Shown: positions 23,440 to 35,061 of the stretch, in pieces
How the letters are laid out: each line of letters opens with the position of its first letter
How positions within the stretch are numbered: position 1 is the first letter of the stretch
Assembly: GCA_021521415.1 (NCBI GenBank)
Contig: JAIQDT010004988.1
Location: 155,962-219,961 of the forward strand
DNA from: Bidens hawaiensis
Lineage: Eukaryota > Streptophyta > Magnoliopsida > Asterales > Asteraceae
Length of the DNA: 64,000 bases
Direction: 5' to 3'
The notes under the pieces: model-generated
What the model was told of the DNA's origin: nothing
What the model saw: only the letters and a program-made list of their open reading frames with translations
Databases searched by the model: none
Program-made: the position numbers and the translations under genes

Positions 23440-23696
23440 TCATGTAGTGGCGTTGATAGCCGAAAGACAAGGGTACATGCACCGATCAGCCGGTGTCCCG
23501 ATGATTGAGTGCTATGTGCCTTATGTCCAAGGCTTGATGCAAAACTACTATCGAGCCGGGGGTCTCACTGGAAGCAGCCTCTCTATCCTTATAGGGTAGA
23601 GGTAAGGCTGTCTACATCTTACCCTCCTCAGACCCTACTATAGCTTTGCTATTGGTGGGATATACTGAGTACGATGATGATGATGATATTTTCATT
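23440..23696 (+). mobile_element. SINE-like element (Au-SINE-type 3' half)
   Basis: The 3' portion from about 23550 contains GAGCCGGGGGTCTCACTGGAA, then AGCCTCTCTATCC...AGGTAAG, ACATCTTACCCTCCTCAGACC, and TTGGTGGGATATACTGAGTA, ending in a GAT trinucleotide repeat. This order is characteristic of the widespread plant Au-type SINE tail. The 5' tRNA-like head is not clearly recognisable, so the left boundary is approximate. Transcribed strand is +. Confidence 0.65.
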
Positions 23697-23952
23697 GCTT
23701 TTTGAACAACCATAGCGATATAATGGTTAACACGCCCACAATTTTATCAACAAAACCAACATGCTTTTACGTTTAAACATCCCCAAAGAACTCATGGCAA
23801 ACATTGATTTTGATTGTGAATACATGACGAGTTCAATTAAGTACGAAACCATTAAATCCATTTGTCTAAATCTAGCAGTTTCTGACTGCTATTCCTTTTA
23901 TATTTATTCCCAAAAATGATTAAAATAAAATTGGAATGTGAGGAATAGTGTT

Positions 23953-26900
23953 TTATGTTGACTTGAGTGCTTTAACTGCTTTCTCAGCTGCATCATCAAG
24001 ATCTTCTGCTGTAATCAATGTCATTCCACTCTCCTGTGTTATCAAATCATAACACATTGATTATTATTTATAAAAATGATGAAGCGCTGAATTCTCAACC
24101 AGACCCAACCCAACCCGTTTCATAACCCTTAAAAAATTCCTTTTCGACCCATTTGACCCGTTAGAGATTACAATGATCGACTTTACCTTGAGAATTCTCT
24201 TTCCTTGGTCAACATTTGTACCTTCAAGACGAACGACCACAGGTACCTTCAATGAAACCTGGAACAAAGTTTAATCAGAATTTGATGTTAGAAATAATAT
24301 ATATGTTACCAAACCTAAAGACATCATCCAAGTGAAAACTGTTTTATCAGTTTTATAGAAGTAGGGTGTATATAAGCCGAGCCGCTTGTGAGCTACTCGA
24401 GATTGGCTTGCTAAAATCTCGAACTGGCCCAAGCTTAAACGAGCTAGAGCCTAAAATTTGTTTAGAAACAAGCTTCATATATGAAGCTCAGCTAAGCTCG
24501 CAAGTCTAAACGAGCATATTATTCATATAAATATAATAATTTTATTTGAAATAATAAATATATATTACATAGCAAATTTCGCTTATCATCCTTATACTAG
24601 AAAATTACAGAAATCCGTTTCATCCAATTTTTTCTGTTAAATCCAGTTATGTGCTTTGCACATGAGAATGTTTTCGTCCTTTCATCCTTTAAAGAACTAT
24701 TTGTATAATTAGCTGATTCCTAAGAAGAAAATGCATAACTAAATAATAAATATAAGCACGCTGATCACGAAGCCTGAGCTATGGATGTAGAACTCGAGAA
24801 GAGCCGAGCTCGTTTACACCCCTAAGGCCCTAACTATAGAGAAGTACAAATTATTCAAAGGGATATATAATCAAAATGAAAGAACTTGCTATTGACTTAC
24901 ATGTTTAGCAGCATTAACAATCCCACTAGCAATGACATCACATTTCATAATCCCACCAAAAATATTGACCAAAATTGCTTTGACTTTATCATCTGAAGTC
25001 AAGATCTTGAAAGCTTCCACAACCTGTTTCATTTATTTCCTTTTTAGTATTTACAAACTGTTCAGAATCCATCAATCAACACAAATTAATATCTTTGAAA
25101 TTAAAATTACTTACCTGTCCTTCAGAAGCATTCCCACCAACATCCAGAAAATTGGCGGGAGTTCCACCGTGTAGTTTAATAATATCCATGGTGGCCATTG
25201 CCAACCCTGCACCATTCACCATGCACCCGATTTCACCATCCAAACCAATGTAATTTAAATCTGCTTTTGCGGCTGCCACCTGTCAAAAAAAATTATGCAA
25301 TTCATTTCAGATGGGCATGCCATCACGTTAGCAGAGATGAAGTGTCAATTTGGGTTCTTTGTCTATCTTTTGGGTTTGTTTGAGCAAAAGAACATATCAA
25401 AATGAGAAACAAGTATAAGAACATTAGAACTTTTTAGGCCCAACACATAGCTCAGTTACGTTCGTTAATCTATGTTCAGTTACATTCGTTCGTTTACGTT
25501 CATGAACCATTTGTTTATACTGTTAATAAAGAACATAAACAAACACGATCAAGAAAACCTTGTTCATTTTATTGTCTTGTTCGATTAAAGTTAACGAATG
25601 AACATGAACATGCCAGTCGTGTTTGTTCGGTTCGTTTACAAGCCTGTATAAAAGCATTCATACTTCTGAAATTTGACCCAGTATATCCCGTTGGTAACTA
25701 GTTTGATGCTTATGATGTTACAATGTGATACAGTTAGAAACATATAACGGTCTGTCACAGTTTATTATAATCAACAAATTAATTTGATTATTATGAAACT
25801 CAAAAACGGAGAAAACTTAGTGAGTCAACCGCATCTGAACCAAACCCATCTTTCACAACGGCCTATTTTAATGACCTTTTAAAAATAGGCCGATCATTCT
25901 GCCAATTTTAGTTATACCTCACGAGGGTCCTCCTGTGTTGGATCACGAAGAGCAAATATTTCTTTTTGACGGTAAGCAGCGTTGTCATCAAAATTTAGCT
26001 TAGCATCAGCAGCAATTAATTTGTTATCAGAAGTCTCTGCAATGGGATTGATCTGGAAAATGGTATTTGAAATTAAGAACAAAAAAAGAGTATGCAAAAA
26101 CCTTAAAAAAGATAGTACATTTTTTTGAGTAAATTCATTGCTGACCTCCAATTGTGTGCAATCAGATTCACGGAAAAGATTATACAACTTCTTTACTTGT
26201 TCTATAGAAGCTTGTTTGTCAGCTACTTTAGGAGCAAGACCCTCTACAACCCTAGCAGCATCTTCATCTGTAATTCCTTTGAAAACATCAATAGGCACCT
26301 GTAAAATAGAGAATAGAGGTTATTATATATTTATATGATATAATCCTTCAATTACAGGTGGCAAAATGGATAGGGCGAGAGTTGGATAATGAGAGTAACT
26401 TTTTAAAGGTCACTTCAGGATGGCACGCTATATCTTTATCCAAAAAATTGTATTCTTTTATAATTAACGAGTTTTGTAATTATTTTGCATAAAATGATCT
26501 AGAAAGTTTTGTGATAAAAACACTTTGGGTGATGTTGGACTCATTAGACTGACCTGTTTCCTTAAAAGCTAATTTTTTTTGCTTACTCATTTGGCCAATT
26601 AGAGATAAAACATACAATGGCTGAATCAACCCGTTTATAACTGTGCCAATATAGACACCTCTGACTTAAGTTCAAGATTTGGAATAAAGGAATACTTTAA
26701 TGATCATGTCAGGGAATTTCTCTGCAAGGTCTTCAATGCTGGTTCCTCCCTCCCGGCATGCGATTATAAGCTGAAGCATAAGAGATTCAATTAAGTAAAG
26801 TTAATAGCATATTAATACCACTATTAACGCTAATAATAATAATAATAGGCTTACAGGACCGGCAGTTGTACGATCAAGAGTGATTGCAAAGTACATCTCA

Positions 26901-28256
26901 TTCACAAGTGACACTTTTTCACACAGGTAAACCTAAACAAAGATATACGTTCATTCTTACGCATAGGTTGTAACTCTTAAATAACATTTGATTAAAGCAC
27001 ACAAAAGCACCCAAGGGTCATAACATCTTAGCATGATATGAATATGTAACGTTAACCTTGCTGACAACTTTTCCTTGTGGGCCAGTTTGTTTGGTGACAA
27101 GTGTCTGTCCAAGCATCTTCCCTACAAAATATCAAAAATAAGGTCAAACAACCTAAAATGTAACAACCGCATAACTAATACAGTATATCAAATCCAAAAT
27201 GATGAGAATAATAACAACTCTAATACAATATATCAAATTCAAAATGATGAGAATAATAACAATTCATACCAGCTATCTCTTCAGCCTGTTCTGCTTTGAC
27301 AATGTGAACACCACCTTGAAGACCGCTTGTAAACTTCCCTAGGCCCCTTCCACCAGCAAGGATTTGGCTCTTCACCACCAACTGAAGCAAAGAAATCAGT
27401 GCCACTTATTAAAACTTCAACTTTATTTCAATATTTAATACAAATAAGCACCAACGAACAAGAAACAAAGTCGAACATGCGGAAAAGAATGAAAGAAGAA
27501 ATACTATTACAACAAATTACCTCTTTCTCATTTGGGAATGTTAATTGTATAGCTTTCCGGACTTCTTCAACAGAAGAAACAGCAACACCTTTTGGCACAT
27601 TAATGCCAAACTTGCTCATTAACTCAGCTCCCTGTTATTAAAACTCTTCATTAGTACACAATTATTTATAATTGTAAAGAGGTGTCACTGTGTGAATGAA
27701 ACATGCATCTTAAGAGATAATGCAATGTAGACATTGGTGTGTTTATAAGATAGTATCACGATCCTTCAGTAACCCACAACAATCCAAATAATCACAAAAG
27801 TTTAACTAAATGAACTATTATTTCATTCTTATGCAATGGCTGCCAAATGTATACATCTGGTCGCTAGAAACAATAATTGATTTGAGCATATAAAATTGAA
27901 AATCATGAATTAATTTTCTCATACGAATATCAAACCCTAACTCTCCGCATGTTATTAATTTCAAACATCATCTACCAGATCATTCGATGGCTCTACCAAT
28001 ATACTCAAATTATCACAACATTTCAACTATTGCATTCTTATGTACACATCTAATATGTAACAACAATAACAAATTTGACGACATAAAAGTCAAAATCACG
28101 ATTGATAATTTCTGATACAAATATCAAACCCTAAGTGTAATTAGGTTAATATTATTAAAACAGGACCTGATACTCGTGAATATTGAGACGGCGGAGCTGC
28201 TGTTGCTGCCATTTTCCGGCAACGTTGAGCGATTTGGATGCGAGTTTGTTAAACAT
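23953..28256 (-). CDS. Succinate-CoA ligase (ADP-forming) subunit beta, mitochondrial; 12 exons
   Basis: Exons on the minus strand: 28256-28168, 27631-27521, 27381-27270, 27121-27057, 26932-26855, 26770-26696, 26298-26146, 26052-25918, 25279-25115, 25023-24901, 24258-24187, 24033-23953 (TAA). Joined they give about 419 residues, the usual plant length. The enzyme is the ATP-grasp beta subunit of the TCA-cycle enzyme that converts succinyl-CoA and ADP to succinate and ATP in the mitochondrial matrix, working with an alpha subunit. Visible signatures: a basic, Ser-containing N-terminal targeting leader ([17 protein letters not shown]), NIHEYQ at the mature start, the nucleotide-binding [49 protein letters not shown] with [23 protein letters not shown], and [10 protein letters not shown]. 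All introns are GT/AG. Exon 1 by my count is one base short of a whole number of codons, in a GCTGTTGCTG stretch, so the start may be off by one. Introns hold two repeat insertions. Confidence 0.93.
24364..24825. mobile_element. Diverged GAGCCGAGC-family MITE in an intron of the ligase gene
   Basis: The left end AGGGTGTATATAAGCCGAGCC and right end GAGCCGAGCTCGTTTACACCCCT match the inverted ends of the MITE at 21910-22428, with more substitutions. It lies in the intron between the exons ending at 24258 and beginning at 24901. No intact target duplication was seen. Confidence 0.6.
25440..25645. repeat. Decayed repeat with GTTCGTTTACGTTCATGAAC motifs, intronic
   Basis: The intron between ligase exons 25279 and 25918 holds repeated, partly inverted ATTCGTTCGTTTACGTTCA and GAACATGAACATGC motifs, including CGTTCATGAAC and GTGTTTGTTCGGTTCGTTTA. 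The same motif type (GAACGAA, TAAACGAAC) is scattered at 16140-16530. This is probably an old palindromic MITE family. Boundaries are approximate. Confidence 0.4.
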
Positions 28257-28871
28257 TCTTCTTCTGTGAGTTAATAAGTGAGATCTGCAATAATATTAAT
28301 TAAAACAGTTTGTAATATAATATATAGATCCAATCGGTGGCTTATTAAACAGAAATCACAAACCCTAAATCAAATGGGCGGCCGGAGACACGATGACCTG
28401 TTAGTTGTTTGCGTTGGTCTTTGTTGCCTTTTCCTTTTTATTCATTCATTTGTTTGATTTATTTACGGAAATTATGTTTTTTTTTAAAAAAAGGTTTCAA
28501 ATGGGCTAAGTTCTAATTTATCACATCGGGATGTATTCGGCATTTGATCCGAAGAAAACCATTAGCTAAGGCTATCGCCGGTGAACACTCGCCCGAAGGC
28601 ACGATAGTACGATGAGATGAAACTTTTTCAATTCAAGAATCCAACTAATGAACGTCACCTACTCTCCTAGTCTCACATCATCACCTGGTGTTGCCGAAAC
28701 TAAATGACAGGGGCATGAATCAAATCTGGTTCACATGAAACACTAAGTCTCTTCATTGGCAACCCTTTAGTCAATACCAAAATGCAGGATGAGCACTTGT
28801 GGTTATTTATTTATTTTTTTTTTTTGCAGCATGACGTCTTCAATGTTAACCCAACCGTTAAAATTGAATGT
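28257..28871. other. 5' flank of the succinate-CoA ligase gene
   Basis: This should contain the ligase promoter and 5' UTR on the minus strand. CT-rich sequence on the coding strand precedes the start codon. No TATA box can be assigned. Nothing else coding was recognised. Confidence 0.4.
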
Positions 28872-28876
28872 TAAAA

Positions 28877-29182
28877 TGTAACATCCTAGGCGAATCCCAC
28901 ATCGGCGGTGGACGGGAGAGATTTTTGGTTCATAAGTAAATGCCTCGCCTCTTAGATCACCAACACGTTTTGTGCTTAATGCTAGTGGATGAGAGGAGAG
29001 CTCCACAGTTGAGCGTGCTCATATGGGAGAGTAGTAACAAGATGGGTAACCTCCTAGGAAGTCTCAAGCTGGGCAACCAAAAACAAATCCGTGAGCTCTT
29101 CGTGGGCAAAAAGAAAAAGAACAATAATCGTGGGCAAAAAGAAAAAGGACAATAATGGTGGTGCGAGAGGCCGGATGTTACA
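28877..29182 (+). mobile_element. Cassandra-type TRIM solo LTR carrying 5S rRNA-like sequence
   Basis: A 306-bp unit begins TGTAACATCC and ends GGATGTTACA, the inverted LTR termini. It is flanked by the identical 5-mer TAAAA at 28872-28876 and 29183-29187, as expected for integrase-mediated insertion. Near the start is CCCACATCGGCGGTGG. The centre resembles plant 5S rRNA (next entry). A 5S-like promoter inside a short LTR is the defining feature of Cassandra terminal-repeat retrotransposons in miniature. Only one LTR is present, so this is a solo LTR left after LTR-LTR recombination. Confidence 0.85.
29007..29066 (+). other. 5S rRNA-derived segment within the Cassandra LTR
   Basis: AGTTGAGCGTGCTCATATGG and GAGAGTAGTAACAAGATGGGT, then AACCTCCTAGGAAGTC, align by eye with the 3' half of plant 5S rRNA: the A-box region AGTTAAGCGTGC, the intermediate element, and the C-box GATGGGTGACCTCCTGGGAAG. 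Several substitutions fall in the promoter boxes. This is not a functional rRNA gene, because the 5' half of 5S is not recognisable. Confidence 0.8.
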
Positions 29183-29246
29183 TAAAAAGTTGGTTGACCC
29201 GAGTGTAAAATAGTAATTTTACCTACTCCTTGCATAATAAAATCCT

Positions 29247-29294
29247 GAGGTCGATGGGTTCACGCATAGTGAGGTCGATGGGTTCACGCATAGT
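29247..29294. repeat. Perfect 24-bp tandem duplication
   Basis: GAGGTCGATGGGTTCACGCA plus TAGT occurs twice head to tail with no mismatch. It lies just downstream of the Cassandra LTR. Confidence 0.9.
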
Positions 29295-29346
29295 GAGCCC
29301 TATAATCGTCTTTGTGATCGCCTTCGATTAACCAGAATCTAACAAC

Positions 29347-29595
29347 ATGGCGAACATACTCGACACGTTAATTGACTCCCGTACTTTGGAGGTAGCCATT
29401 TCCATTTTGAGATTGATCAATTATGTTTGTTGATTTTGATATCGTGATAATGATAACTTTATGAGTTTGATATTGTAGTTGGTTTGTGGGTCGACGCCTC
29501 AGGACCTACCTTTTTGCCAACTTCAAGTTCATCTCGAATATTTGGTCGGTGGTGTTCAAGTTTGGTATGTTCGTGGACAGCCACATACTTGGTAG
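29347..29595 (+). CDS. Possible small spliced gene or captured gene fragment, unrecognised
   Basis: ATG at 29347 opens MANILDTLIDSRTLE to 29391, followed by a GT donor. After TATTGTAG the frame resumes at 29479 (LVCGSTPQDLPFCQLQ ... VWYVRGQPHTW) to TAG at 29593-29595. The two pieces join in phase and give 53 residues, or more if the GT at 29592 is a further donor. Codon usage looks plant-like and the second piece is hydrophobic-balanced, but I do not recognise the family. It may be the 5' end of a gene whose remainder is lost. Confidence 0.25.
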
Positions 29596-29599
29596 GTTT

Positions 29600-30640
29600 A
29601 GTTAAGTAGGTTTAGTTAATCAAGGTTCTTTTTTTGACGACCAAGGTTTTTTTTTATGCTAAGGTTTTATCTTGATCATGGTGTTGTAATGATCAACTAG
29701 TAATAACTTGATTGTAAGGTATGACTGTGTATTGTATAATATACGCTTAATATATATTAACGATTAAGTAGTTTATAAACTAATAGTAATGATCATGGTG
29801 TTACAATGTGATTACATGTTGTATCGGTTTAAATTGATTGTATATCATGGTGTTATAAGCATGTTGTAAAATGATTGTAATGATGAGGTTGCATGGAGCT
29901 TAGGTACATTACATGTTTTAATAGTAGCTTAGTGTTGAAGTCAGGTTGTATGCATCTATGTGTAGTGGCCGAGTACGTATTAAAATGCGATTGTAAGATG
30001 ATCAGGTATGCGTTGGATGCAGCTTAGTGTTGAAGTCAGTTATGATTAAAATGATCATAGTAGCTTAGTTGAAGTCAAAATGATCATAGTAGCTTAGTTG
30101 ATCAATATTTATAGTGAATTAGTTGATCAGTGTTCGTAGTAGCTTAGTTGAAATCAAAGTCATGTGTTAATTAATATATATACTAATGAATGTGTGAGTA
30201 TGTTGAAGTCAGGATTAAATACTTAATGAAATATCAGAATCAAGTGCGTGTTTGATTGAATTTGTTGGATTGAATGACTCTGTTACATATGTGTTAAAGT
30301 CAAATAGTTAATCTTGGTATTTGTTAGCTAGAATAAGTTAATAATCGTAATATGCAGCTTAGTGTGAATTTTTGTATGTATTTGTTAGTTTGACTTTGTA
30401 ATCAGATTAGTCCAAATCAGTTTAGGTTATTTGTTAGTTTGAATTGTTAATGATCATTTGTTAGTTATAAGATTTATGGTATGTATTTGTCAGTTTGATT
30501 GAATCTGTCGAATTGAATGGTTAATGACCATTGTAGTCAACAGTTTAACTTTGTAATCATATTAGTCTAAATCAGTTTAGGTTAATTGTAAGTTCAATTA
30601 TAGTTAATTTGGTTAACAAGCTTTTTAAAGTCAATGGTTA
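29600..30640. other. AT-rich DNA with scattered TAGCTTAGTTGAAGTCA repeats
   Basis: Non-coding. Short degenerate motifs (GTAGCTTAGTTGAAGTCA, GTTAGTTTGA) recur irregularly over about 600 bases, suggesting slipped or decayed repeat DNA rather than a defined array. No gene seen. Confidence 0.4.
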
Positions 30641-30648
30641 ATTAATGA

Positions 30649-30868
30649 GAGCATGTTTGGGATTGAGTTTGAAAAATGCTTATTGGCTTTTTCAAAAAGC
30701 TATTTTGAAAAGCCAGGATTTGAGGTTTTTGGAAAACTGCTTTTTAACCCTTTCAAAAAGCTAAATTAAGAAAGATTTTTGTGATTGCCAAATACATTTT
30801 AATTTATTGGCTTTTTGAAAACACCAATAAGCCAATAAGCATTTTTCAAACTCAATCCCAAACATGCT
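30649..30868. mobile_element. 220-bp MITE, hAT-like, with 8-bp target duplication
   Basis: The first 40 bases or so (AGCATGTTTGGGATTGAGTT TGAAAAATGCTTATTGGC) reappear inverted at the right end (AAACTCAATCCCAAACATGCT). The internal halves also pair through GCTTTTT tracts, so the whole element can fold. The flanks ATTAATGA (30641-30648) and ATTAATCA (30869-30876) agree at 7 of 8 positions, which fits a hAT-type duplication. Confidence 0.75.
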
Positions 30869-31194
30869 ATTAATCATGTTAATATGCAGCTTAATTAGTA
30901 GGTTAATTAATAAGTTAGTATGCAACTTATAATGAAAGTTAATGGTTAAACATTCGATCGGTTAGTCAAAGTGGCTAATTAAATGTAAATGAATTTTGGA
31001 TTTGTGAAAGTCAATCCGGTAAGAGAAAGTCAATGGAGAAGTCAAAAATCGGTTGCTTCTAATTTCGAAGGTAAAATGTATAAAACAACGAGGGTTCAAA
31101 ATTTATATATCACACAACCACAAGAATGCAAGGTGCAAGGATATGAGGGTCTTTTCACAGAATTCCTAACAATTGGTACACGTTGGGGGTAACG

Positions 31195-33059
31195 ACTTGG
31201 TTCACATCGCGAGGGCATGCAGACATCGGGCTAGCAATATGCAAAAATCCACCATAGGGGTGCAATCTGCACTTAAGTCTATTCTTAATTTATTTATAAA
31301 ACATTATTTTTAACTTTTTATTTAGGTTATTATATACTTGGTATCCTTTGGTACATATTCAATTTTAAACATGAAATAAAAAATTTGTGTAATCAATTAT
31401 TAATACATAAATTTATTAAGTAATTGATTGACTGTTTTCGCACCCAATGGCATAGCTGTGTTTAGCGTTGCACGGTGCCCTTTTTCCGCCATAATAAATG
31501 CCATTGTAATTAGTAGGTTGTCACTTTGTGCATATACTTTAGTTTTGTGTACGCGATTTATGTTAATTGAGTATTTACTTTATTTTAACATGCTTATTTT
31601 TATCAAGTGTTTACTTTTTTATTTTGGATGTAAAAAAAAGTAAATAAATAAAAATTTACTTTATTCATGTATGTGCCTACCAAGTATTTGAAACTTTTGT
31701 TCTTTAGTTTAAAGTTTTGAAAACTGGTTTCATCATTGAGGTCATTGTTACACTAAAACCATCCTAATTTAAAATTAGTTAAGAGTATGTGTGCATGGTT
31801 CAGTTATTAGCCTCCATGAAAACCAAAATCGAATTGTTAGGTTATTGTAGTTTCTTAAGCTATTAGGTTCAACCATAACCATATACAGAAACCGAAAAGT
31901 TTGGTGATGGATACAAGCATAACCATAACCGAAGCTAAATTTTTAGGTTTTTTTTTTTCTAAAACACACTAAACTAAAGAATGTGTTAGATATTTGGTTT
32001 GGTTAATTCAGCTTTCAAAACACACAAGTTAATCATTAGTTATAGGTCATGGACAATAAAGATGAATAAGTGGGGGGAGTTATCGTATGCACTCAAATGT
32101 GTTTAGACGTTGGCACAAGAACTTATAATTATTTGCTTAAATTATTGTTGATTACCATCTTACAAGAAAAACTACATGAAGAGAGGGAGGCAATAATGTG
32201 GCATACAGAAGAGTGAGAGAAGGCACGATATGAGGTGATGCAGATTAAGCAGCAAGCTGAGCAAACATTGACACACAATGGTTATTCTGATTTGTCATGC
32301 AGTGACCTGATCGCTCTAGTGGCAAATTCAAGATTTTTGGTAGTGGCAAATTTGATTTGGCAGGATTTTGGCCAATTGAGAATTTTGACTTTTCTTGTCA
32401 TACGCGACTTTAAATTACATTTACATAAAATGAGTATATCTTTTAGTTTATTTAAAAAAATAAAGTTAACTGCTAAATGAGAAAGTCGTCCGTATTTTGT
32501 TAATAAGGCATGTAGATAATCCATCACCGAATAGAATATCACTGACAATGCCACAATAACTACCATTAACATTCGCCACAAGTCCGTCGCAGAACCTCGT
32601 GCTAGTGATCCTTGTGACATTCGTCAAATTCGGATTAATATTTGTTTTCGTTTTTAGTATCCGTTTGTAATCGGTTTCTCGTAATTAAGAAGAATTGTCG
32701 AATTTATTTTATTATTTTATTTTTTCTTTACACGTCACTCTATTTTTCATTAAGTAATGAGACCTATCAAGTATCGTACATATGCATTTAAACCCCTTTA
32801 ACCATAATTTTACCCCTCTTGATCAACAAGTCAAACACAAGGGACCAAATTGCAAAATACTATAACTTTTTCCCTCCCTTTCCCCTCCTCCCCGTCACCA
32901 CCAACGACCTCCTCCCCTTCATTTTCTTGTTTCAATTTGACCCATAAATCGCGGGATTTGATTGATACACAACTGATACGGTGTGTGGATATATGAAAAA
33001 GTGTAAGTTTTCCAAAGGTTTTGTTCACATAATGTCTAGTTTTAAATTTATATAAAAAC
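31195..33059. other. AT-rich DNA, no gene recognised
   Basis: About 1.9 kb without a supportable gene. The open frames near 32235-32620 have no recognisable motifs and sit in AT-rich sequence with poor coding character. Confidence 0.4.
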
Positions 33060-33559
33060 GATTATTATCTTAACTAACCACACACAAATAGGCACTCGCA
33101 TATGTAGTAAAGTATAGGTAAAAACCAAGTATCGATCCACGGACACACTTGTTTGATTTTTACTACTAAATTACTGTATTTATTTCAACCGGAAGTGAAT
33201 ATCATATTTGTTTTGGTTTGAGAAGTAAATTTTTAAAGGAAATTAAAGATATAAATTAAAAAGACAATATTTTTGTGTTTTTATATTTTTAGATATAAGA
33301 TAAAAAAAATAATGGTGTATCATCTTGGTTCAAACTCCTCTTAACTTAGTTTAACAATTGGTTAATAAACATGTGATGTGAGCTTGCTATGATGATTAAA
33401 TGCGGGATTAACACCTTATTCGTAAGTTATGTTATCTATGATAATTAAAGAAAGAGATATGCATAACTTCATGATCTCCACTAAAACATCAGTTTATGTA
33501 AGCAAGTGGTTTACAATAAATATTTATAAGATAACTCACTTTAAAGATGAGACAGTCCC
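33060..33559 (+). repeat. LTR-like fragment truncated by the gypsy element
   Basis: The motif ACTCGCATATGTAGTAAAGTA ... AAGTATCGATCCACGGACAC resembles the conserved 5' section of certain plant LTRs. The same module is seen at 49800-49865 (AAGTGTACCGATCGCAAGTAGTA ... AAGTATCGAACACGTGGACA). The fragment stops where the gypsy LTR begins at 33560. Its continuation is not found on the other side. Confidence 0.4.
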
Positions 33560-33783
33560 TGATGCAAAATCTCTTAGCAATCAAGTTGAAAAAAAGATAC
33601 TCAAGCAAATTCAACGTAAACAAAGTTCTTCAATAGAAAATAATCAACCAAATGTTTCCAACTACAAACCCCCGATATAAAGTATCTCAGATCCTTCCAA
33701 ATAGCTAACTAACTCAAAGAGATAAAAACAAACCAACAAAGTCAATAACAGATAAACTTAAAAGTTTTAAATATTAAATAACA
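33560..33783 (-). mobile_element. 3' LTR of Ty3/gypsy element (minus orientation)
   Basis: A 224-bp direct repeat of 38164-38388, about 95 percent identical by eye. On the minus strand it begins TGTTATTTAATAT and ends TTTTGCATCA, the expected TG...CA boundaries. The short length and limited divergence suggest moderate age. The outer flanks GTCCC and GATAA do not match, so no target-site duplication is visible. Confidence 0.8.
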
Positions 33784-35055
33784 GATAATAAAGCCTTTTA
33801 TTACGTCCAGGCTGGTCTGTGATGGATCGGCCGGATCCAGGTCACAGATCGAGCTCACAATCTGGGTCGTTTGCATCATTCTCCTCTTCTTCGAGAGGAC
33901 TCGTCCTCGAGTCGAACGGATCTCATCTTCAGGAACAAATGATGAAAGGTCAGCGACATTAAATGTCCCAGAAACTGTATAGTGCCCCGGTAAGTCAATT
34001 TTATATGCGTTATCATTGATACGCTTAAGAACTTTAAAGGGACCATCCGCATGGGGTTGGAGCTTACCGAAATGCCCACTAGGGAAACGTTCCTTACTCA
34101 AATGGATCCAAACAAGGTCTCCCTCACGGTGCTTTCTACGTGCATTAGCCCGCCTCTGGTACAAGATATTGTTATTCTCAATCTGCTCTCGTACTTGTTT
34201 ATGAATTAGCTTGATCTGGGCCGAACGTTCCTCCCCATCAGCACTAAAGTGTTCAGTGATAGGTAATGAGTGAGGTCCAATGGAGTGAATGGGTTCCTGC
34301 CATAAACAATCAAGAAGGGGCTCATCCTAGTAGACTGATGGGTTGACCGGTTATACGCGAATTCTGCTTGGGCCAACACCATATCCCACTGTCTTGGATT
34401 ATTACCAACTAGACTACGAAGAAGATTGCCCAAACTTCGATTAGTAACTTCAGTCTGTCCGTCACTTTGAGGGTGATGGGCACTACTAAAGTGTAAACGA
34501 GAACCCAACCATTTCCAAAGTGTCCTCCAAAAATGCCCCACAAATTTGACGTCTCTGTCAGAGGTTAACGACTTTGGCACACCATGCAATTTAACAATTT
34601 CAGAAAAATAAAGTCGGGCGATCTGACTAGCATCGTAAGTTTTTGCACACGGGACAAAATGTGCCATTTTTGAGAAACGATCAACTAAAACTATAATCGA
34701 ATCTTTTTGTCGTTGTGTACGGGGAAGACCAAGCATAAAGTCAAGGCTAACATCCTCCCATGGACCCTCTGGAACCAGAAGTTTTCGAGTGATGGGTTTT
34801 AGCCACATGGCATATACGACAACGATCTATAATTCGGGCAAGATCAGCATCCATTTTTGGCCATAAGAATCGTTCCTGTACTAGTTTGAGAGTCTTCGCA
34901 TGTCCAAAATGTCCCACCAACCCTCCTTGGTGGTTTTCTAACATAATAGCATCCCGTAACAAACACCGCGGAACGCATAATCGACTTCCCCAGAATAAAA
35001 ACCCATCGTGTAGTGCAAAACCCTTTATGGGAAGTGTTTGGCAACTCTTCCACAC
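33784..35055 (-). pseudogene. Ty3/gypsy integrase region, frameshifted
   Basis: On the minus strand this region shows the HHCC zinc finger (HQGGLVGHFG ... CRICHVAK). The catalytic core follows with its three acidic positions (SLDFMLGLP, TSDRDVKFVGHFW, SDGQTEVTNRSLGNLLRSL), then the C-terminal module (KHREGDLVWIHL, GPFKVLKRINDNAYKIDLPG, TFNVADLSSF). The frame changes near 34800, between the zinc finger and the core, again near 34250, and again near 33900, after which an acidic tail (SPLEEEEND) is read to a stop near 33835. No chromodomain is seen. A CRM- or Reina-like lineage is possible but not established. Confidence 0.8.
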
Positions 35056-35061
35056 TTCAGA

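Noticed and set aside
29007..29066. Functional 5S rRNA gene
   Set aside because: Only the 3' half matches 5S rRNA and it lies within LTR termini with a 5-bp duplication, so it is a Cassandra LTR.
32282..32620. 112-codon open frame on the minus strand
   Set aside because: AT-rich, no homology recognised, no neighbouring exons. It looks like chance openness.
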